Made by a program: the position numbers and the translations under genes | Shown here: positions 10,301 to 21,500 of the stretch, one piece after another | Position numbering within the stretch: the stretch's first letter is position 1 | How the letters are laid out: each line of letters begins with the position of its first letter | Assembly (NCBI GenBank): GCA_905250125.1 | Contig: CAJNOL010000049.1 | Span: forward strand, 1-64,000 | Length of the DNA: 64,000 bases | Source of the DNA: Rotaria sordida | Taxonomy: Eukaryota; Rotifera; Eurotatoria; Philodinida; Philodinidae | Direction: 5' to 3' | Notes under the pieces: model-generated | The model's database searches: none | What the model saw: only the letters and a program-made list of their open reading frames with translations | Told to the model about the DNA's origin: nothing

Positions 10301-12465
10301 GAATCTTGTAAAAGACGAGTTAATTTGGAATTTCGATATGGTATATGTGTTGATTTTCCATCAACTAATGCTGATATAACATTGCCTAATGTTGATAATG
10401 ATAAATTAATTTTTGTTGCTTCTTTTAATGTGCTTCCTTCAGCACCCGATTTTGATTGACGTTCACTACCCTAAAAAAACCAAAGAAATAATCATAATTA
10501 AATTAATATCTTTTAATTTAAACAAAACCAAAAAATATTTTCTACATACCGCTAAATCAACCATATGTAATTTACCAACACGAATACGTTTTCCACCATC
10601 AGGACCAGTATCACTACATTCAATTGTAATTGTAAATATAGCATGAGATCGACTACTACGTTCATTCATAAGAGTTTGACCCGTATGACCTAATATATAA
10701 AAAGATTTTATAATAAATCGAATTCAAGAAAAAAAAAAGAAACAATTCTTACGATTATAACTACCAGAACGCATTAATAATTCTATTTCTGTTGCAGAAT
10801 GACATGCATGAGCTGATAAACCATCAGCATAAACACCAACATTTGGTCGTTCTTTAATCTAATTTTTTTTTAAATAGAAAATTTTTATTGATTTTCATTT
10901 TTTTTTGTATTTTAAATCGATTAATTTACTTCTAAACTTTTATCACGATCTTTACCAAGTAAATCACGAATTTCTTCATTATAAATTTCAAGATATGAAA
11001 TATTAACCAAATATCTAATAAAATATATTTCAATGATTTTCTTTTTTCTTTTTTTTCTGTTTCAATTTACCCAACATCTTTCGAAGCTTTTGAAATTTCA
11101 AGAAAAACATGTGCAAATGAATTTGGAATAATACCATAATTTTTATTATCATCTTTTTTTCCTTCCATTGTAAATGTTTTACCTTATTAAGAATAAAAAA
11201 AAAAAAGATTTATTCTCAATATAAATTTATGTAGAAATAAAAGTTGAATACTAACCAGTGCCTGTTTGTCCATAGGCAAATATTGTGCCATTATAACCTT
11301 CAAGTACAGCATCAACAATTGGACGAGCAACCAAATTATAAATAACAACTTGTTGTGAATCTGGTCCGAATACATAATCGAATGTAAACGTTTTACTCGT
11401 ATCATCACTCGTGCTATGTGGTGGTCGAACATCAATAGTACCTGTTGTTTCATTTACCTTCAAAAAAAAAAGATCATATTTATCATTCTATTTATATGTA
11501 AAAGAGTTGTTTTTAGCCATTTCAAATAAGCATGCATCAATTCCTGTAGAACATCATGTCAAAGATGATCTTTTTTTTATGTGGAGATAACATAAGCCCT
11601 TGTCAATTCTCTCCATCAACTTTTTTTTTGTTGCATTCAAAGCTGTGACCGAAATTTACATTTTTAGCATCAGTTCCAACTACTTGAGAGACCCGTGTTT
11701 TGTATTTTGATGAAATCTAATAATAATTTTCGATAGAGCATTAAAAACTGTTCGGAACTACTATGAGACATTATCGAAAGTTTGATAGTTCGTATTTTTT
11801 TTGAAATCAAATCGATTCTATCTCTCCTGAGAATATGTTACTTTTAATATAGATGCATTAATTCTTGGAGTTTCCGAGTCAAGTATTAGTCTATTTCCGG
11901 CATTGAAAACTATCAAACTTTCAACAATGCTTCATAGTAGTTGTAATCAGTTTTGAATTTTCTATCAGAAACTATTGTTAGATTTCATCGAATATAAAAC
12001 ACAAGTCTCTCAAATGATTGGAGAATCAACTCTAAAAATGTAAATCTCGGTTAATTCCGAAACTTTTATTTAGCATTTCATGAATTTTGACCACAACTTT
12101 GAATAGAGCAAAAAAAGCCACTGATATAGAGAATTGACAAGGACTTACATTGTTTATACAGAAAAAGGTCATCTTTAACATGATAATCTATAGGTATTGA
12201 TGTATGTCTGATAATTTTTTATTGACATTTTAGAAAATATCATTGAATGAATAATAGAAGAAATAGATTTAAGTATACTATTTACATAAACAACTGATCG
12301 ACGATCATTATCCAATTCTTTATCACTCATCGGTCGACATCGAACAACAACTTTAACATTATTTGCATTACCACTACTTGCTGATCGTTTTTTTTCCTAA
12401 TCGAAAATCAAAATAATTTTAATTCGATAAGAAAAACAAACATTAAATCAATTACAAACCGGCAT
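7345..12465 (-). CDS. KIF3A: Kinesin-2 motor subunit KIF3A
   Basis: Plus-end microtubule motor of heterotrimeric kinesin-2, driving anterograde intraflagellar transport. Sixteen coding exons from 12465-12460 (only Met-Pro) to 7518-7345 total 2073 nt, or 690 aa (human KIF3A is 699). Motor domain about 15-350: [11 protein letters not shown]-loop [10 protein letters not shown] (split by an intron), switch I NERSSRSH, switch II DLAGSE, and [15 protein letters not shown]. Then the neck [11 protein letters not shown], the acidic GSGSDISE hinge, a long coiled coil to about 560, and the tail [19 protein letters not shown] plus LTHVYLAYT, which is KIF3A-specific rather than KIF3B. The stretch before switch I reads [11 protein letters not shown] where most kinesin-2 proteins have NRSVGATNMNE. 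The intron at 8905-10272 carries a dispersed repeat and the one at 11458-12285 a large inverted repeat. The basic C-terminus is shorter than in vertebrates. Confidence 0.95.
9060..9170. repeat. Short hairpin in a KIF3A intron
   Basis: ATAAATAGTACTATGATAAAA at the left is matched in reverse complement by TTTTATCTTAGTGCTATTTAT at the right, with a few mismatches. This leaves a loop of about 45 nt containing CCATTTCAATTCGCTTGAATGG. It may be a small MITE or part of the adjacent dispersed repeat. Confidence 0.55.
9180..9760. repeat. Dispersed repeat, copy 1 (KIF3A intron)
   Basis: Shares ordered blocks with 19830-20345: an AATTAA-rich start after ACTTAATTAA, then AATGGAAAAGTTCAAGAATT and AGAATA, a later AGAAT...TTTTTGTTTT block, GTATAAA, and AAATCATGT(C/T)ACTAAT near the end. 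The blocks keep their order and orientation in both introns, so they look like diverged copies of one element. No coding capacity is retained. Confidence 0.55.
11525..12215. repeat. 0.7-kb imperfect inverted repeat in a KIF3A intron
   Basis: The left arm (about 11525-11790) and right arm (about 11925-12215) are reverse complements with scattered mismatches. Landmarks: CCTTGTCAATTCTCT at 11597 against AGAGAATTGACAAGG near 12130; GATGAAATCTAATAAT against ATTGTTAGATTTCATCG; GAAAGTTTGATAGTT against AACTATCAAACTTTC. The unpaired centre is about 130 nt. No open frame encodes a transposase, so it is best read as a fold-back or MITE-type element. Confidence 0.75.
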
Positions 12466-13115
12466 AATTATTTTTTCTTTTCAATCTAAAACCATAAATC
12501 GTTTTTATTTTTCAGTAAAATCATTTAAAATACCAAGATTTTCTTTTTTTTTATTTAAATGTTGAATAGACAAACGTTACAGCAGAACAAAAAACAAGAA
12601 AAATCTGTTTACTTTTCTTTTTTTTTGTTAAATTTTCAAGAACAACAACCAATAAAACGAAAGAAAAAGAAAAGATCATAACAAAAAGAAAAAATGAAAA
12701 AGAAAAGATTTCTGTATGTATATGTTTTCCAATTTTGTAGATATCAGCTCTACATGAAATCAAATAAATGAGGACAAACAAAAAAAAAAAAGACTAACTC
12801 GACAGTATAACAACAACCAACAGAAAAAGCTGCTTTAGAATATTTTACATAGAAACAAGAATAAGAAATTTAATATATAGAAATATTTACAAACAAACAA
12901 ACACGCATCATCGTGTGCTTGGATATAGTTGTCATGTACACAATAAGAGTAAAAATGACGTATACAGAGAAGAAAAAAGAAAAAGACCACGGATGACTCA
13001 AATTTGTTTTTATTTTTATTACTGTTACAATATTAGATATAATCAACAACAAAAGACAACGACCGGTTGATTGAGCAATACTTAGTTTTTTTTTTTTGAA
13101 AACAAACAATAATCA
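12466..13115. other. Non-coding spacer between NCoR and KIF3A
   Basis: 650 bp of A/T-rich DNA between the NCoR stop and the KIF3A start, both on the minus strand. It should include the NCoR 3' UTR and the KIF3A promoter. No defined element is recognised. Confidence 0.5.
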
Positions 13116-16100
13116 TCATGTTGAAGATTCATTTTTTTCCATAGAATTATCCATTGTTGTTTTAGTTGTGTCAGCAGTATTAGAAGTTTCTTCAGTATTT
13201 TGTTCAGATATATTTGAATTTGAGTTATGAATTAATTCTTCTGTTGATTCAATTTGTGTTGATATAACAGGTGATATCATTGTTGGTGAATTTCGTTGTT
13301 GTTGTTGTTGTTCAAATTCATATTCACTAAGTAAACGTTTTTTAAGTGGATGCGCACTATTTGATGATACAGATGTTGCTGGTGATACAGATGATGAAAT
13401 TGGTGATGCAGCTATTGGTGGAGTATTTGTTTGTAATGAATTTATATTTGGACTTTTGTGACTTGATGATGGATCAATATTTATTGATAATGTTGATTCA
13501 TGTTGAGTATCAACTGGAGATGATAGTATCTAATTTAAAATATTGATAAAGGTTTTTTTGTTTATATTAGAGAATTATTTGATTCGATTTTTTTAAATAC
13601 GATTTATCTCGGAATAAAATTCAAAATAATTTATACAATGATTTTTATCGAAAACAAAAATGTATACAATTGAATTGAATAAGGAGTATGCATATTGTTT
13701 TATCACTCAAGATATTAAGATCTCTGAAGACTAATTAAGGGAATCTTATCGAATAATAAATTGCTTCTGAGATAAATCTTGACTTATTACGTAGGTTTTA
13801 TTTTTGACTAAAAAAAAAGCTTAAGAAGGATTTATGTCAACGGATTTATCTTCTTGAATGCTGGTTGTTCTAATGAATATTTCAAGAAAATGCTTTGATC
13901 TATTTCAGACAGAATTGTCGATATTTTTTAGGAGTGAAAGAAGCTAAAAATTCTGCAGAAAGTGTTTTCATTCTCAAAGTGCTAGAAATAGTGACCGATG
14001 GAGAAATGAACGAAACCTACCACGATCCGATTTCTCCTATCAGGTCATCTTTCCCCAGCCCTATTCACCTCGCAACGACATTGTCTGCTTATTTTTATTT
14101 TATTTTCTGCCAGAGACAGACAAACGGTATTTACAAATCCAATTTTTGTCCTAAGTTATTACGATGCTGTAAAAAATTGCCAGCAAGAATGTCCGACATT
14201 TTGGGAGAAACCTTTCTAATAGAAAACTTTGGTCTTAGATCACTTTTTGGCTTCAAATTTTGCACAAATAAAATTTTTCATTGTAAATATGTCAGATTTT
14301 CTACTACCGAATTATGAAAATTGGTATTTAAGGATAGCTGATACTAAAAAATCTAAAGCTTTCATAATAAATTAGTCCTTTTGAAAACTTTATTTGTGCA
14401 AATTTTAAATCCGCGCCTATCGATTTTGAAGATGACCTGAGACAAGTCAGAATATTTTGTTGAAAAACTCCTAATAATGACTATAACACAAGCAGCAAAA
14501 CTCATAGACATAAATTCTTTTAGACTTTCGTTTATCTCAATAGAACCTATGTAATAAGTGAAGATTTATTTGGTAAGATTGCCTCATAAGTAGAGTCCGT
14601 CGGATTGATTCCGAACATTTTGGACTCGATAGGCTCTAGTCATAAGTCATTCTTCATTTCGAATGAAATTTTACCTGTTGTGCTCGTCGAGAAAATTTTC
14701 CTTTTGATGAATGATCAAGTGGTGATGTTGATGATTGTCTTGATGGCGAAAATTGTTGTTCATCTACATATATATACATATATATATAGATATATAGATA
14801 TATATATACATTAGAAGAAAAACAAAATTTAACGTCAAATTCTTTTACTTTTATTCACAGAAGCATAACGTGAATTAACAAGCTGACTACTTGCTGTTGA
14901 TGAATATTGTTGTTGATCATTTGATGAACGTGTTGGTGGTGATATTGGACTACCTTGTGTTATGGAACCAGAATTAGTAATTGTTGAACGTGTTGATCGT
15001 GATGCAAGTGATTGTTGATATTGTTGTTGAACATATGATTGCCAATTACGATCAGTATTTGATGATGATGATAATGATGAACTCATTTGTTGGTGAGAAT
15101 TTTTTGAATGTGATTGTAAAATAAATGGATCGCGTACATTAGTTGATGTTTCATGTGTTTGACTAAATGATGAATGACGTTGTTCAGTATTTGATGTTGA
15201 TTCATCTTTCGATGATGTTCTATATAAAAAAAAAGAAATTCTTATATTTTTGTTTTAATTATCGGATTTACCGCATTCGTTTAGATATTGGTTGTTGTTG
15301 TTGTTGTTGTTGTTGTTGATTTGATTGTATCCGTTGTTGTATTGTTGGTGATAAACGATTTGATGGATTACGATTTTGAAATATCATTGATGATTCTAGA
15401 AATAATAAAAAGAAGATTTTTAAAATTATATTCTTTTTTTTTGTAATCTTTACCATCATTTTTTGGTAATGTTGGACATGCTCGAACAAGTTCACCACGT
15501 ATTAAATATTCTAATGATTGACTTTTATCATTTGGTGATGCTGCACGTTTATTTGATTGTTCATTTGTAAGTTCTATTTAAAGAAAATTTATGATTAAAA
15601 ACAAAACAGAAATATGATAAATACCATTAGCTGTCATTGGTTGAGCTTTTCCATCAGCATAAATTCCATTTGCCCCCATTAACATTCGCATGGTGATCGA
15701 ACCTCGTGATCGTGTAGCTAAAATCAATAACAAAAAAACATGAAGAGATTTTGTATATTTGTTTTTGTTTTTGATCATACATTCTCGTCCACCGGTACTA
15801 TTCGTTCGTTCTAATACATTTAAATCATTACTTGAATGAACTTTGGATGCACTAACAGTACTATTTTGGACTTTTTGATTGATTTCTAATAAAATATCAA
15901 AAAACTTGTTTGATGAATTATATTGAAAATAATTTTTTCTTCTTACCAACATATTCTTGTTTTTCTAATGGTTGATTGGAAAGAATTTTTTTTATTGAAC
16001 TATCACGACGTCTTTCAGGCATTTCGTTTTCTATTGTTGATTTATTGACTATAAAAATAAAAAATAAATTAATGAGAAAAAAATAATTTTCTTTTTTAAG

Positions 16101-18566
16101 ATTTATTTTTTTCACCATCTTGATTTGAACGAATTTTAGAATTTCCATCTGTCATTGTTTCAGTTTGTTCACGCTGATTCAGAAAAGGCATATTTATATA
16201 ATTAAAAACAAAAATATTTTTTCTCAAAAACATACAATTGAATTTGAATCATCGTCACCGTCAAGTAATATTGGTTGATCAGAATTCTGAAACACAAAAA
16301 AAAAATAATGTAAAATTTATATTACATAATACAAATAAAAAAAAACAAAAATATATTCTTGTTTACTTACATCGATAGGTTTTATTCCAGCTATTGTTGT
16401 TGGTTGATAAATACGTGATAATGGATTAGTTGAATTTTCTGATATGGATAAATCACTATTTTGAGTTTTATTATCGTTATCTAAACAAATGATAACATTA
16501 TTTATTTAAGAAATATTTTTTTATCGAAAATTTCATTAGTCATAAAATATGTGTATAGTAGCAATGTGCTGTGTAAGCTCTTTTTTGTACTCGATACCTT
16601 TTTCTTGAGAAAAACTTTCTATCTCTTATTCTCTTCTACTTAGCAACACGTTTATCAAGACTTTATCTTACCATGCAGGGCAATCTTGTACACCTCTAGT
16701 CTATAGAAAATAATCTTGTGAAGAATAAAAAGCTGTTAAGACAAGATAAAACACGAAACAACTATTATTAGTAATAGAAAAATGTATTTAACAAGTCAAT
16801 ACTTGACATACTCAATATTTCTTTCGATTCTATGAAAAGAAGTGATTTAAATATCATTCTAGAGCTTCTTAAGTTGTTTATAAACTTATGAATTTCTCTT
16901 TTAGTAAATTGAAAAAGCAACATAATAGATTTTACTTACGAATAAGGAGCTACGGATCTTTCCAGATCCAAATTCAAAGTTTTATCTTTTTTCGAGTCCT
17001 AGTCCATAAAAACATGGACCCACAGCTCCCTACTTACGAGACTATGTCGTTCATGGTTTCTAGGTGGCTCGAAAAATCTCTTCTAATATTTCTATGAAGT
17101 ATATTTATTCATCATATAATAGAAAATCATTGGCATGTAAAATTGATGAATAAGTATTCAGAAGACTTTTTGTAATCTAGTCATGATAATTTCCTTTGAC
17201 AGCATTGAAATATATGAATTAAGTTTTATCTATTAGTATATCATATATCTAATGACATATTTCATAAACTTGTTGAACTCTGTAAGAATTTTTTACAAAA
17301 AAAGAGAAACTGTTATTTTTTTAATGACGTTCTAATAAAAAAATAATATTATCGTTTTTATTATGTATTTTGTTGCAAATACAAAAACAAAAAAAAAAAA
17401 GGAACTAATTGAATAAATATTTTAATAAAAAATGTAAATGAAATTCTATTTCATAGAATTTGAACATATTTATTAAAGTTTCTCATATATCATATATGTA
17501 AAAAAAATAATTCAAGATTATATATTTTGACAATATCATCTCAATTTATAATACATCATACAATATTGTTTAAATAATCTTATTTGAAGAATAATTATTC
17601 TTACTTGTTAATGCAACAAAATCATTAACGTTTTGTTTCATAAATTCTTGAATTGATATTGGTTCTTTAGAATTTCTTATTGAATCGTTATGATGTGATA
17701 ATCGTTGTTGATTATAATGTGATTGTTGTTTAGGTGATATTGTACTTACTGAAGATGAATGAAGATTATGAAACATATAAGGTGATGCATGATGTGGAGA
17801 TATTTGAGATGTTGGAACTAATGATGGTCGATTTGTTGAAGTAGATGTATGATGAGAATGTTGTTGTTGTTGAGAAGGATGATTTGCATGCGGTTTATGA
17901 ACATTAGTTGATTGTCTTATATAAGATGATGGATTATTGTCTGTTGAATGATCAGAAAAATGTAAATTAGTATTTAATTTTTCATGTGATGATAATGATG
18001 ATGATGATGATGATTTCTAAAATAACGAAAAAAAAAATATTATTCTAGAAAAAAAAAAATAAATAAATATACATGATGAATATGTGTATCAACTCGTGGA
18101 AAATGAATTGATGAACTTTCAACAGTTGTACGTGGTTGATTAATACGATGATGAAAATCTTCCGGAGATCTAGAAATAATAGAAATCAATTTTATCTATT
18201 TTTGTTTCAATTACTTTTATTCAAAAGGCAATATATTAGAAAAGAAAAAGATATCTCCTTAGTTCAGATTTTAAAAAAAAAACGATAAGGTTATAATGAC
18301 CTAGTTATGTGCTTCTTTTTTTTTACGTATCGAGTGTTAGATGGTTCTTTGTAAATGCGACGTAGTTGTCGAACACATCACATATATTTGCGCTGTAACT
18401 ACAGAACGAGAAAAGAAAAAGAAAAAGAAGTAGTTTGACTATCTATTCTTCTTTTTTTTTTCTCATTCTCTTTTTTTCTCCGATGAAAATTAAAAGAAAA
18501 ATAGCCAGGGTTTTGTTTTTTCTATATTTATTCAGTGTCTTATTCAAACTAATCCAAATTTTAGTC

Positions 18567-18597
<31 letters not shown>

Positions 18598-21500
18598 TTG
18601 TTTTTTTCTCCTACCGAGTATCTCGGTCTGTAGCAGATGTAATACGTGTTGAAGATCGAGATAAATCATTTAATTTTGAAAATGGATTTTCATTTGTACT
18701 AGAATTTGATTTTAATTGAGAATGAATCTTTTGCTGTTGTTGTTGTTGTTGTTGTTGTTGTTGAGTACTATTTAAATTTTGTGTACGCCATATCGGCGTT
18801 GCATAGTCACCTGTTGAATATCGCGTATGTTCTTTAAAAAAAAAAAAAAATTGGTTTGTTTGTTTGGTTTTTTTTTCTTCTTACCAATATTTTCATATGA
18901 ATGTCGTTTAGATGATTGTGTTGAATATGTTGAAGGATCAGGTGGTGAATGTTGTGTTGATGCTTGAGATAGATGACGATTAGTACGTAAATTTTTTAAT
19001 TGTTCATTATTTGCAACTGTCGTTAAATCATGCATAAGACGTGGATCAATATAAAATGAAGCACCGGGTAATGAATTATAATAATGTGGATAAGGTAAAA
19101 GACCACCAGTAAGTAATTCTTGCGGATATACACCAGATGAAGCAAGTATATGTGATGCTGCTAAAAGTGCAGCCTGTTGTTGTTGTTGTGAATGTGATGA
19201 TGATTGAATAGAAGGATTTGATGTCGAAGGCACAATTGCTGTTGGTGGCGGGAGTAATTGTTGATTGTTTGATGATGATTGAGAGGGAGAACGTTGTTCA
19301 GATGGATGACGAGATTGTCTAAAATTAAAAATAGAAAAAAAAAACAGGTATAACATTTGATATAATATGAAATTATTTAAATAGAAAATTTTATAAAATG
19401 TTTGTTGTTATGTCAATGTCATGATGACTTTTCTCTTTCTTCGAAATCTTCAAGGGAAGTATACTGTTGTGTCTGGCTTGAAATTTTATTCAATTTCATT
19501 TATAAAATCTTGAAGAAAAAAGAAAGAAAGAATATTTTGACAAAGGTAGATTGAAATGGGAATGTCGGACTTTATAAGGTATGTTTTAAGATTTACTTTA
19601 AAATAAATAAAAAAAAAAAACAACTTCATTTATACTATAATATATTTCGATTAACGATTGATGAACACTATTCAAGATTATGCTGTCTTTTTTTTTGCTA
19701 AAACTTCATCTTCTGACAACGTATATGAGCCAAAATTAGCCGAAAAGGTCATGATGATCTTCAATTTGTTATGAGTTTCTTTTTCTTTTTTTCAACAAGG
19801 ATTTCTCATTTTCTTAAGTTAGCTCTTTTATTATGAGGGCATGTCGACATATTGGATATTTCAGATTGTACTTAATTAACTAATCAGTTAATTATTTAGA
19901 AAAGTACTTAGCCGATAATATTGTGACCTTAGAATGGAAAAGTTCAAGAATTTGAGAATAGATTTCATATCACAAACTACATTCGTCGTGACATATTTAG
20001 CAAAATTAGACTCCAAAAAAAAAGCAGCTTTTCAAAGATTTGTTCTTATCACAGAATACGCTTTCTTTTTTTGTTTTCGTATCATTAATACTTTATTTTC
20101 AAAAGTAATTTTTGAATACATAATATTTAAAAATAGAAACATATACAGTGAATATCTTTGTTCTTTTTCTTTTCGTGTCATATTGCTAACGAAAGTTTTT
20201 CAATAGTAACCTGAGAAAGTAAAATTCTATAAGGCTGACTTTTTTAGAATATCTAGAATAAGTCAACATATATTTTATGTATAAATGTTCACAATTTAGT
20301 AAATATACACTTTTATTATTATGCGAAATCATGTTACTAATCAAAAAAATTTCACATATCTTACCGTTCGTGATTTGGTGAATGTCCTGTTGTAAGATAT
20401 CTTGATGTAACAAAATCAGCTCGTAATGTTTCATATGTATCTGTATTTGATGTATCAATTCCAATAGATTTATTTGTATTTGTTGGTGTTTGCTGTTGTT
20501 GTTGTTGTTGTTGTTGTTGATTATTAATTGAAGATGATTTATGTGGTTGTAAATATTGTGTTGGAGTTGAAAAATTATTATGTGTTGTTTGTTGATGAGG
20601 ATAATGACGCATATAACTAGTTTGTTGTTGTTGTTGTTGTTGTAAATACAAATGTTGTTGTTGTTGATCTAGGATTTTTGAAGATTTTATATGTGATGAA
20701 TCGATATATGTTGATGGATGATGAGAATATTCAGTTTTTGGACTTGAATAATTTTGTGAATGAATATGTGAATGTGTAGTTGATGTATCAATAGAAATTG
20801 ATTTATTTGATGGTGATATTGGTGTTCCACGCATAATTGAACCTTTATTTGAAAATGTTTGTTGATTATGAGATGAATAAGAATGTATTGATGGTGAATG
20901 TGATTTATTTAATGTAACAAGTGGTGGTGGAGGTAATTGTGATGATCGAGTAGAATTATTTGAACTTATTGTTGTTAATGGTAAGGTTAATTGAATTTTA
21001 TTTGATGATATATTTGTATTTAATAAACGTTTATCTGTTTCATTTAATGTTTTTGAAATTTCTATTTCAACAAGAGAATTTATTGTTGTTAAACCAGCTG
21101 ATGTTTGAATATTTTCATTTTTATCTTGAATAATTGATGGTTGTTCATCACCTTCATCAATAATCATACCATGTGTTGAATCATTACTATCATCATTAAT
21201 ATTTGTTTTTTGTGGATCATCATCATTTTCTTTTTTTTTTCAAAAAAATAAAATAAAATAAAATTTATATATAAAAATAATTTTTTTTTTTTTTTTACCT
21301 TCATCAATTTGTTCACGTTCTTGTGATTTTATTGGAATAATTAATCGACGAGATGTATCTTCTGAACCTGATATACTCGCATTATCTTCTTCGATATTCT
21401 ATTTAAACAAAAAAGAAATTATTTTGATTTTTTTTTGTGTAAATTTATTTTACATGTTCATCATCAGCTAAACCATTTTTTTTACGATATTTTTGATAAA

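Noticed and set aside
13895..14317. Plus-strand 140-codon open frame inside an NCoR intron
   Set aside because: It lies within an inverted-repeat region, has no recognisable domain and no splice or start context beyond chance. Kept only as part of the repeat finding.
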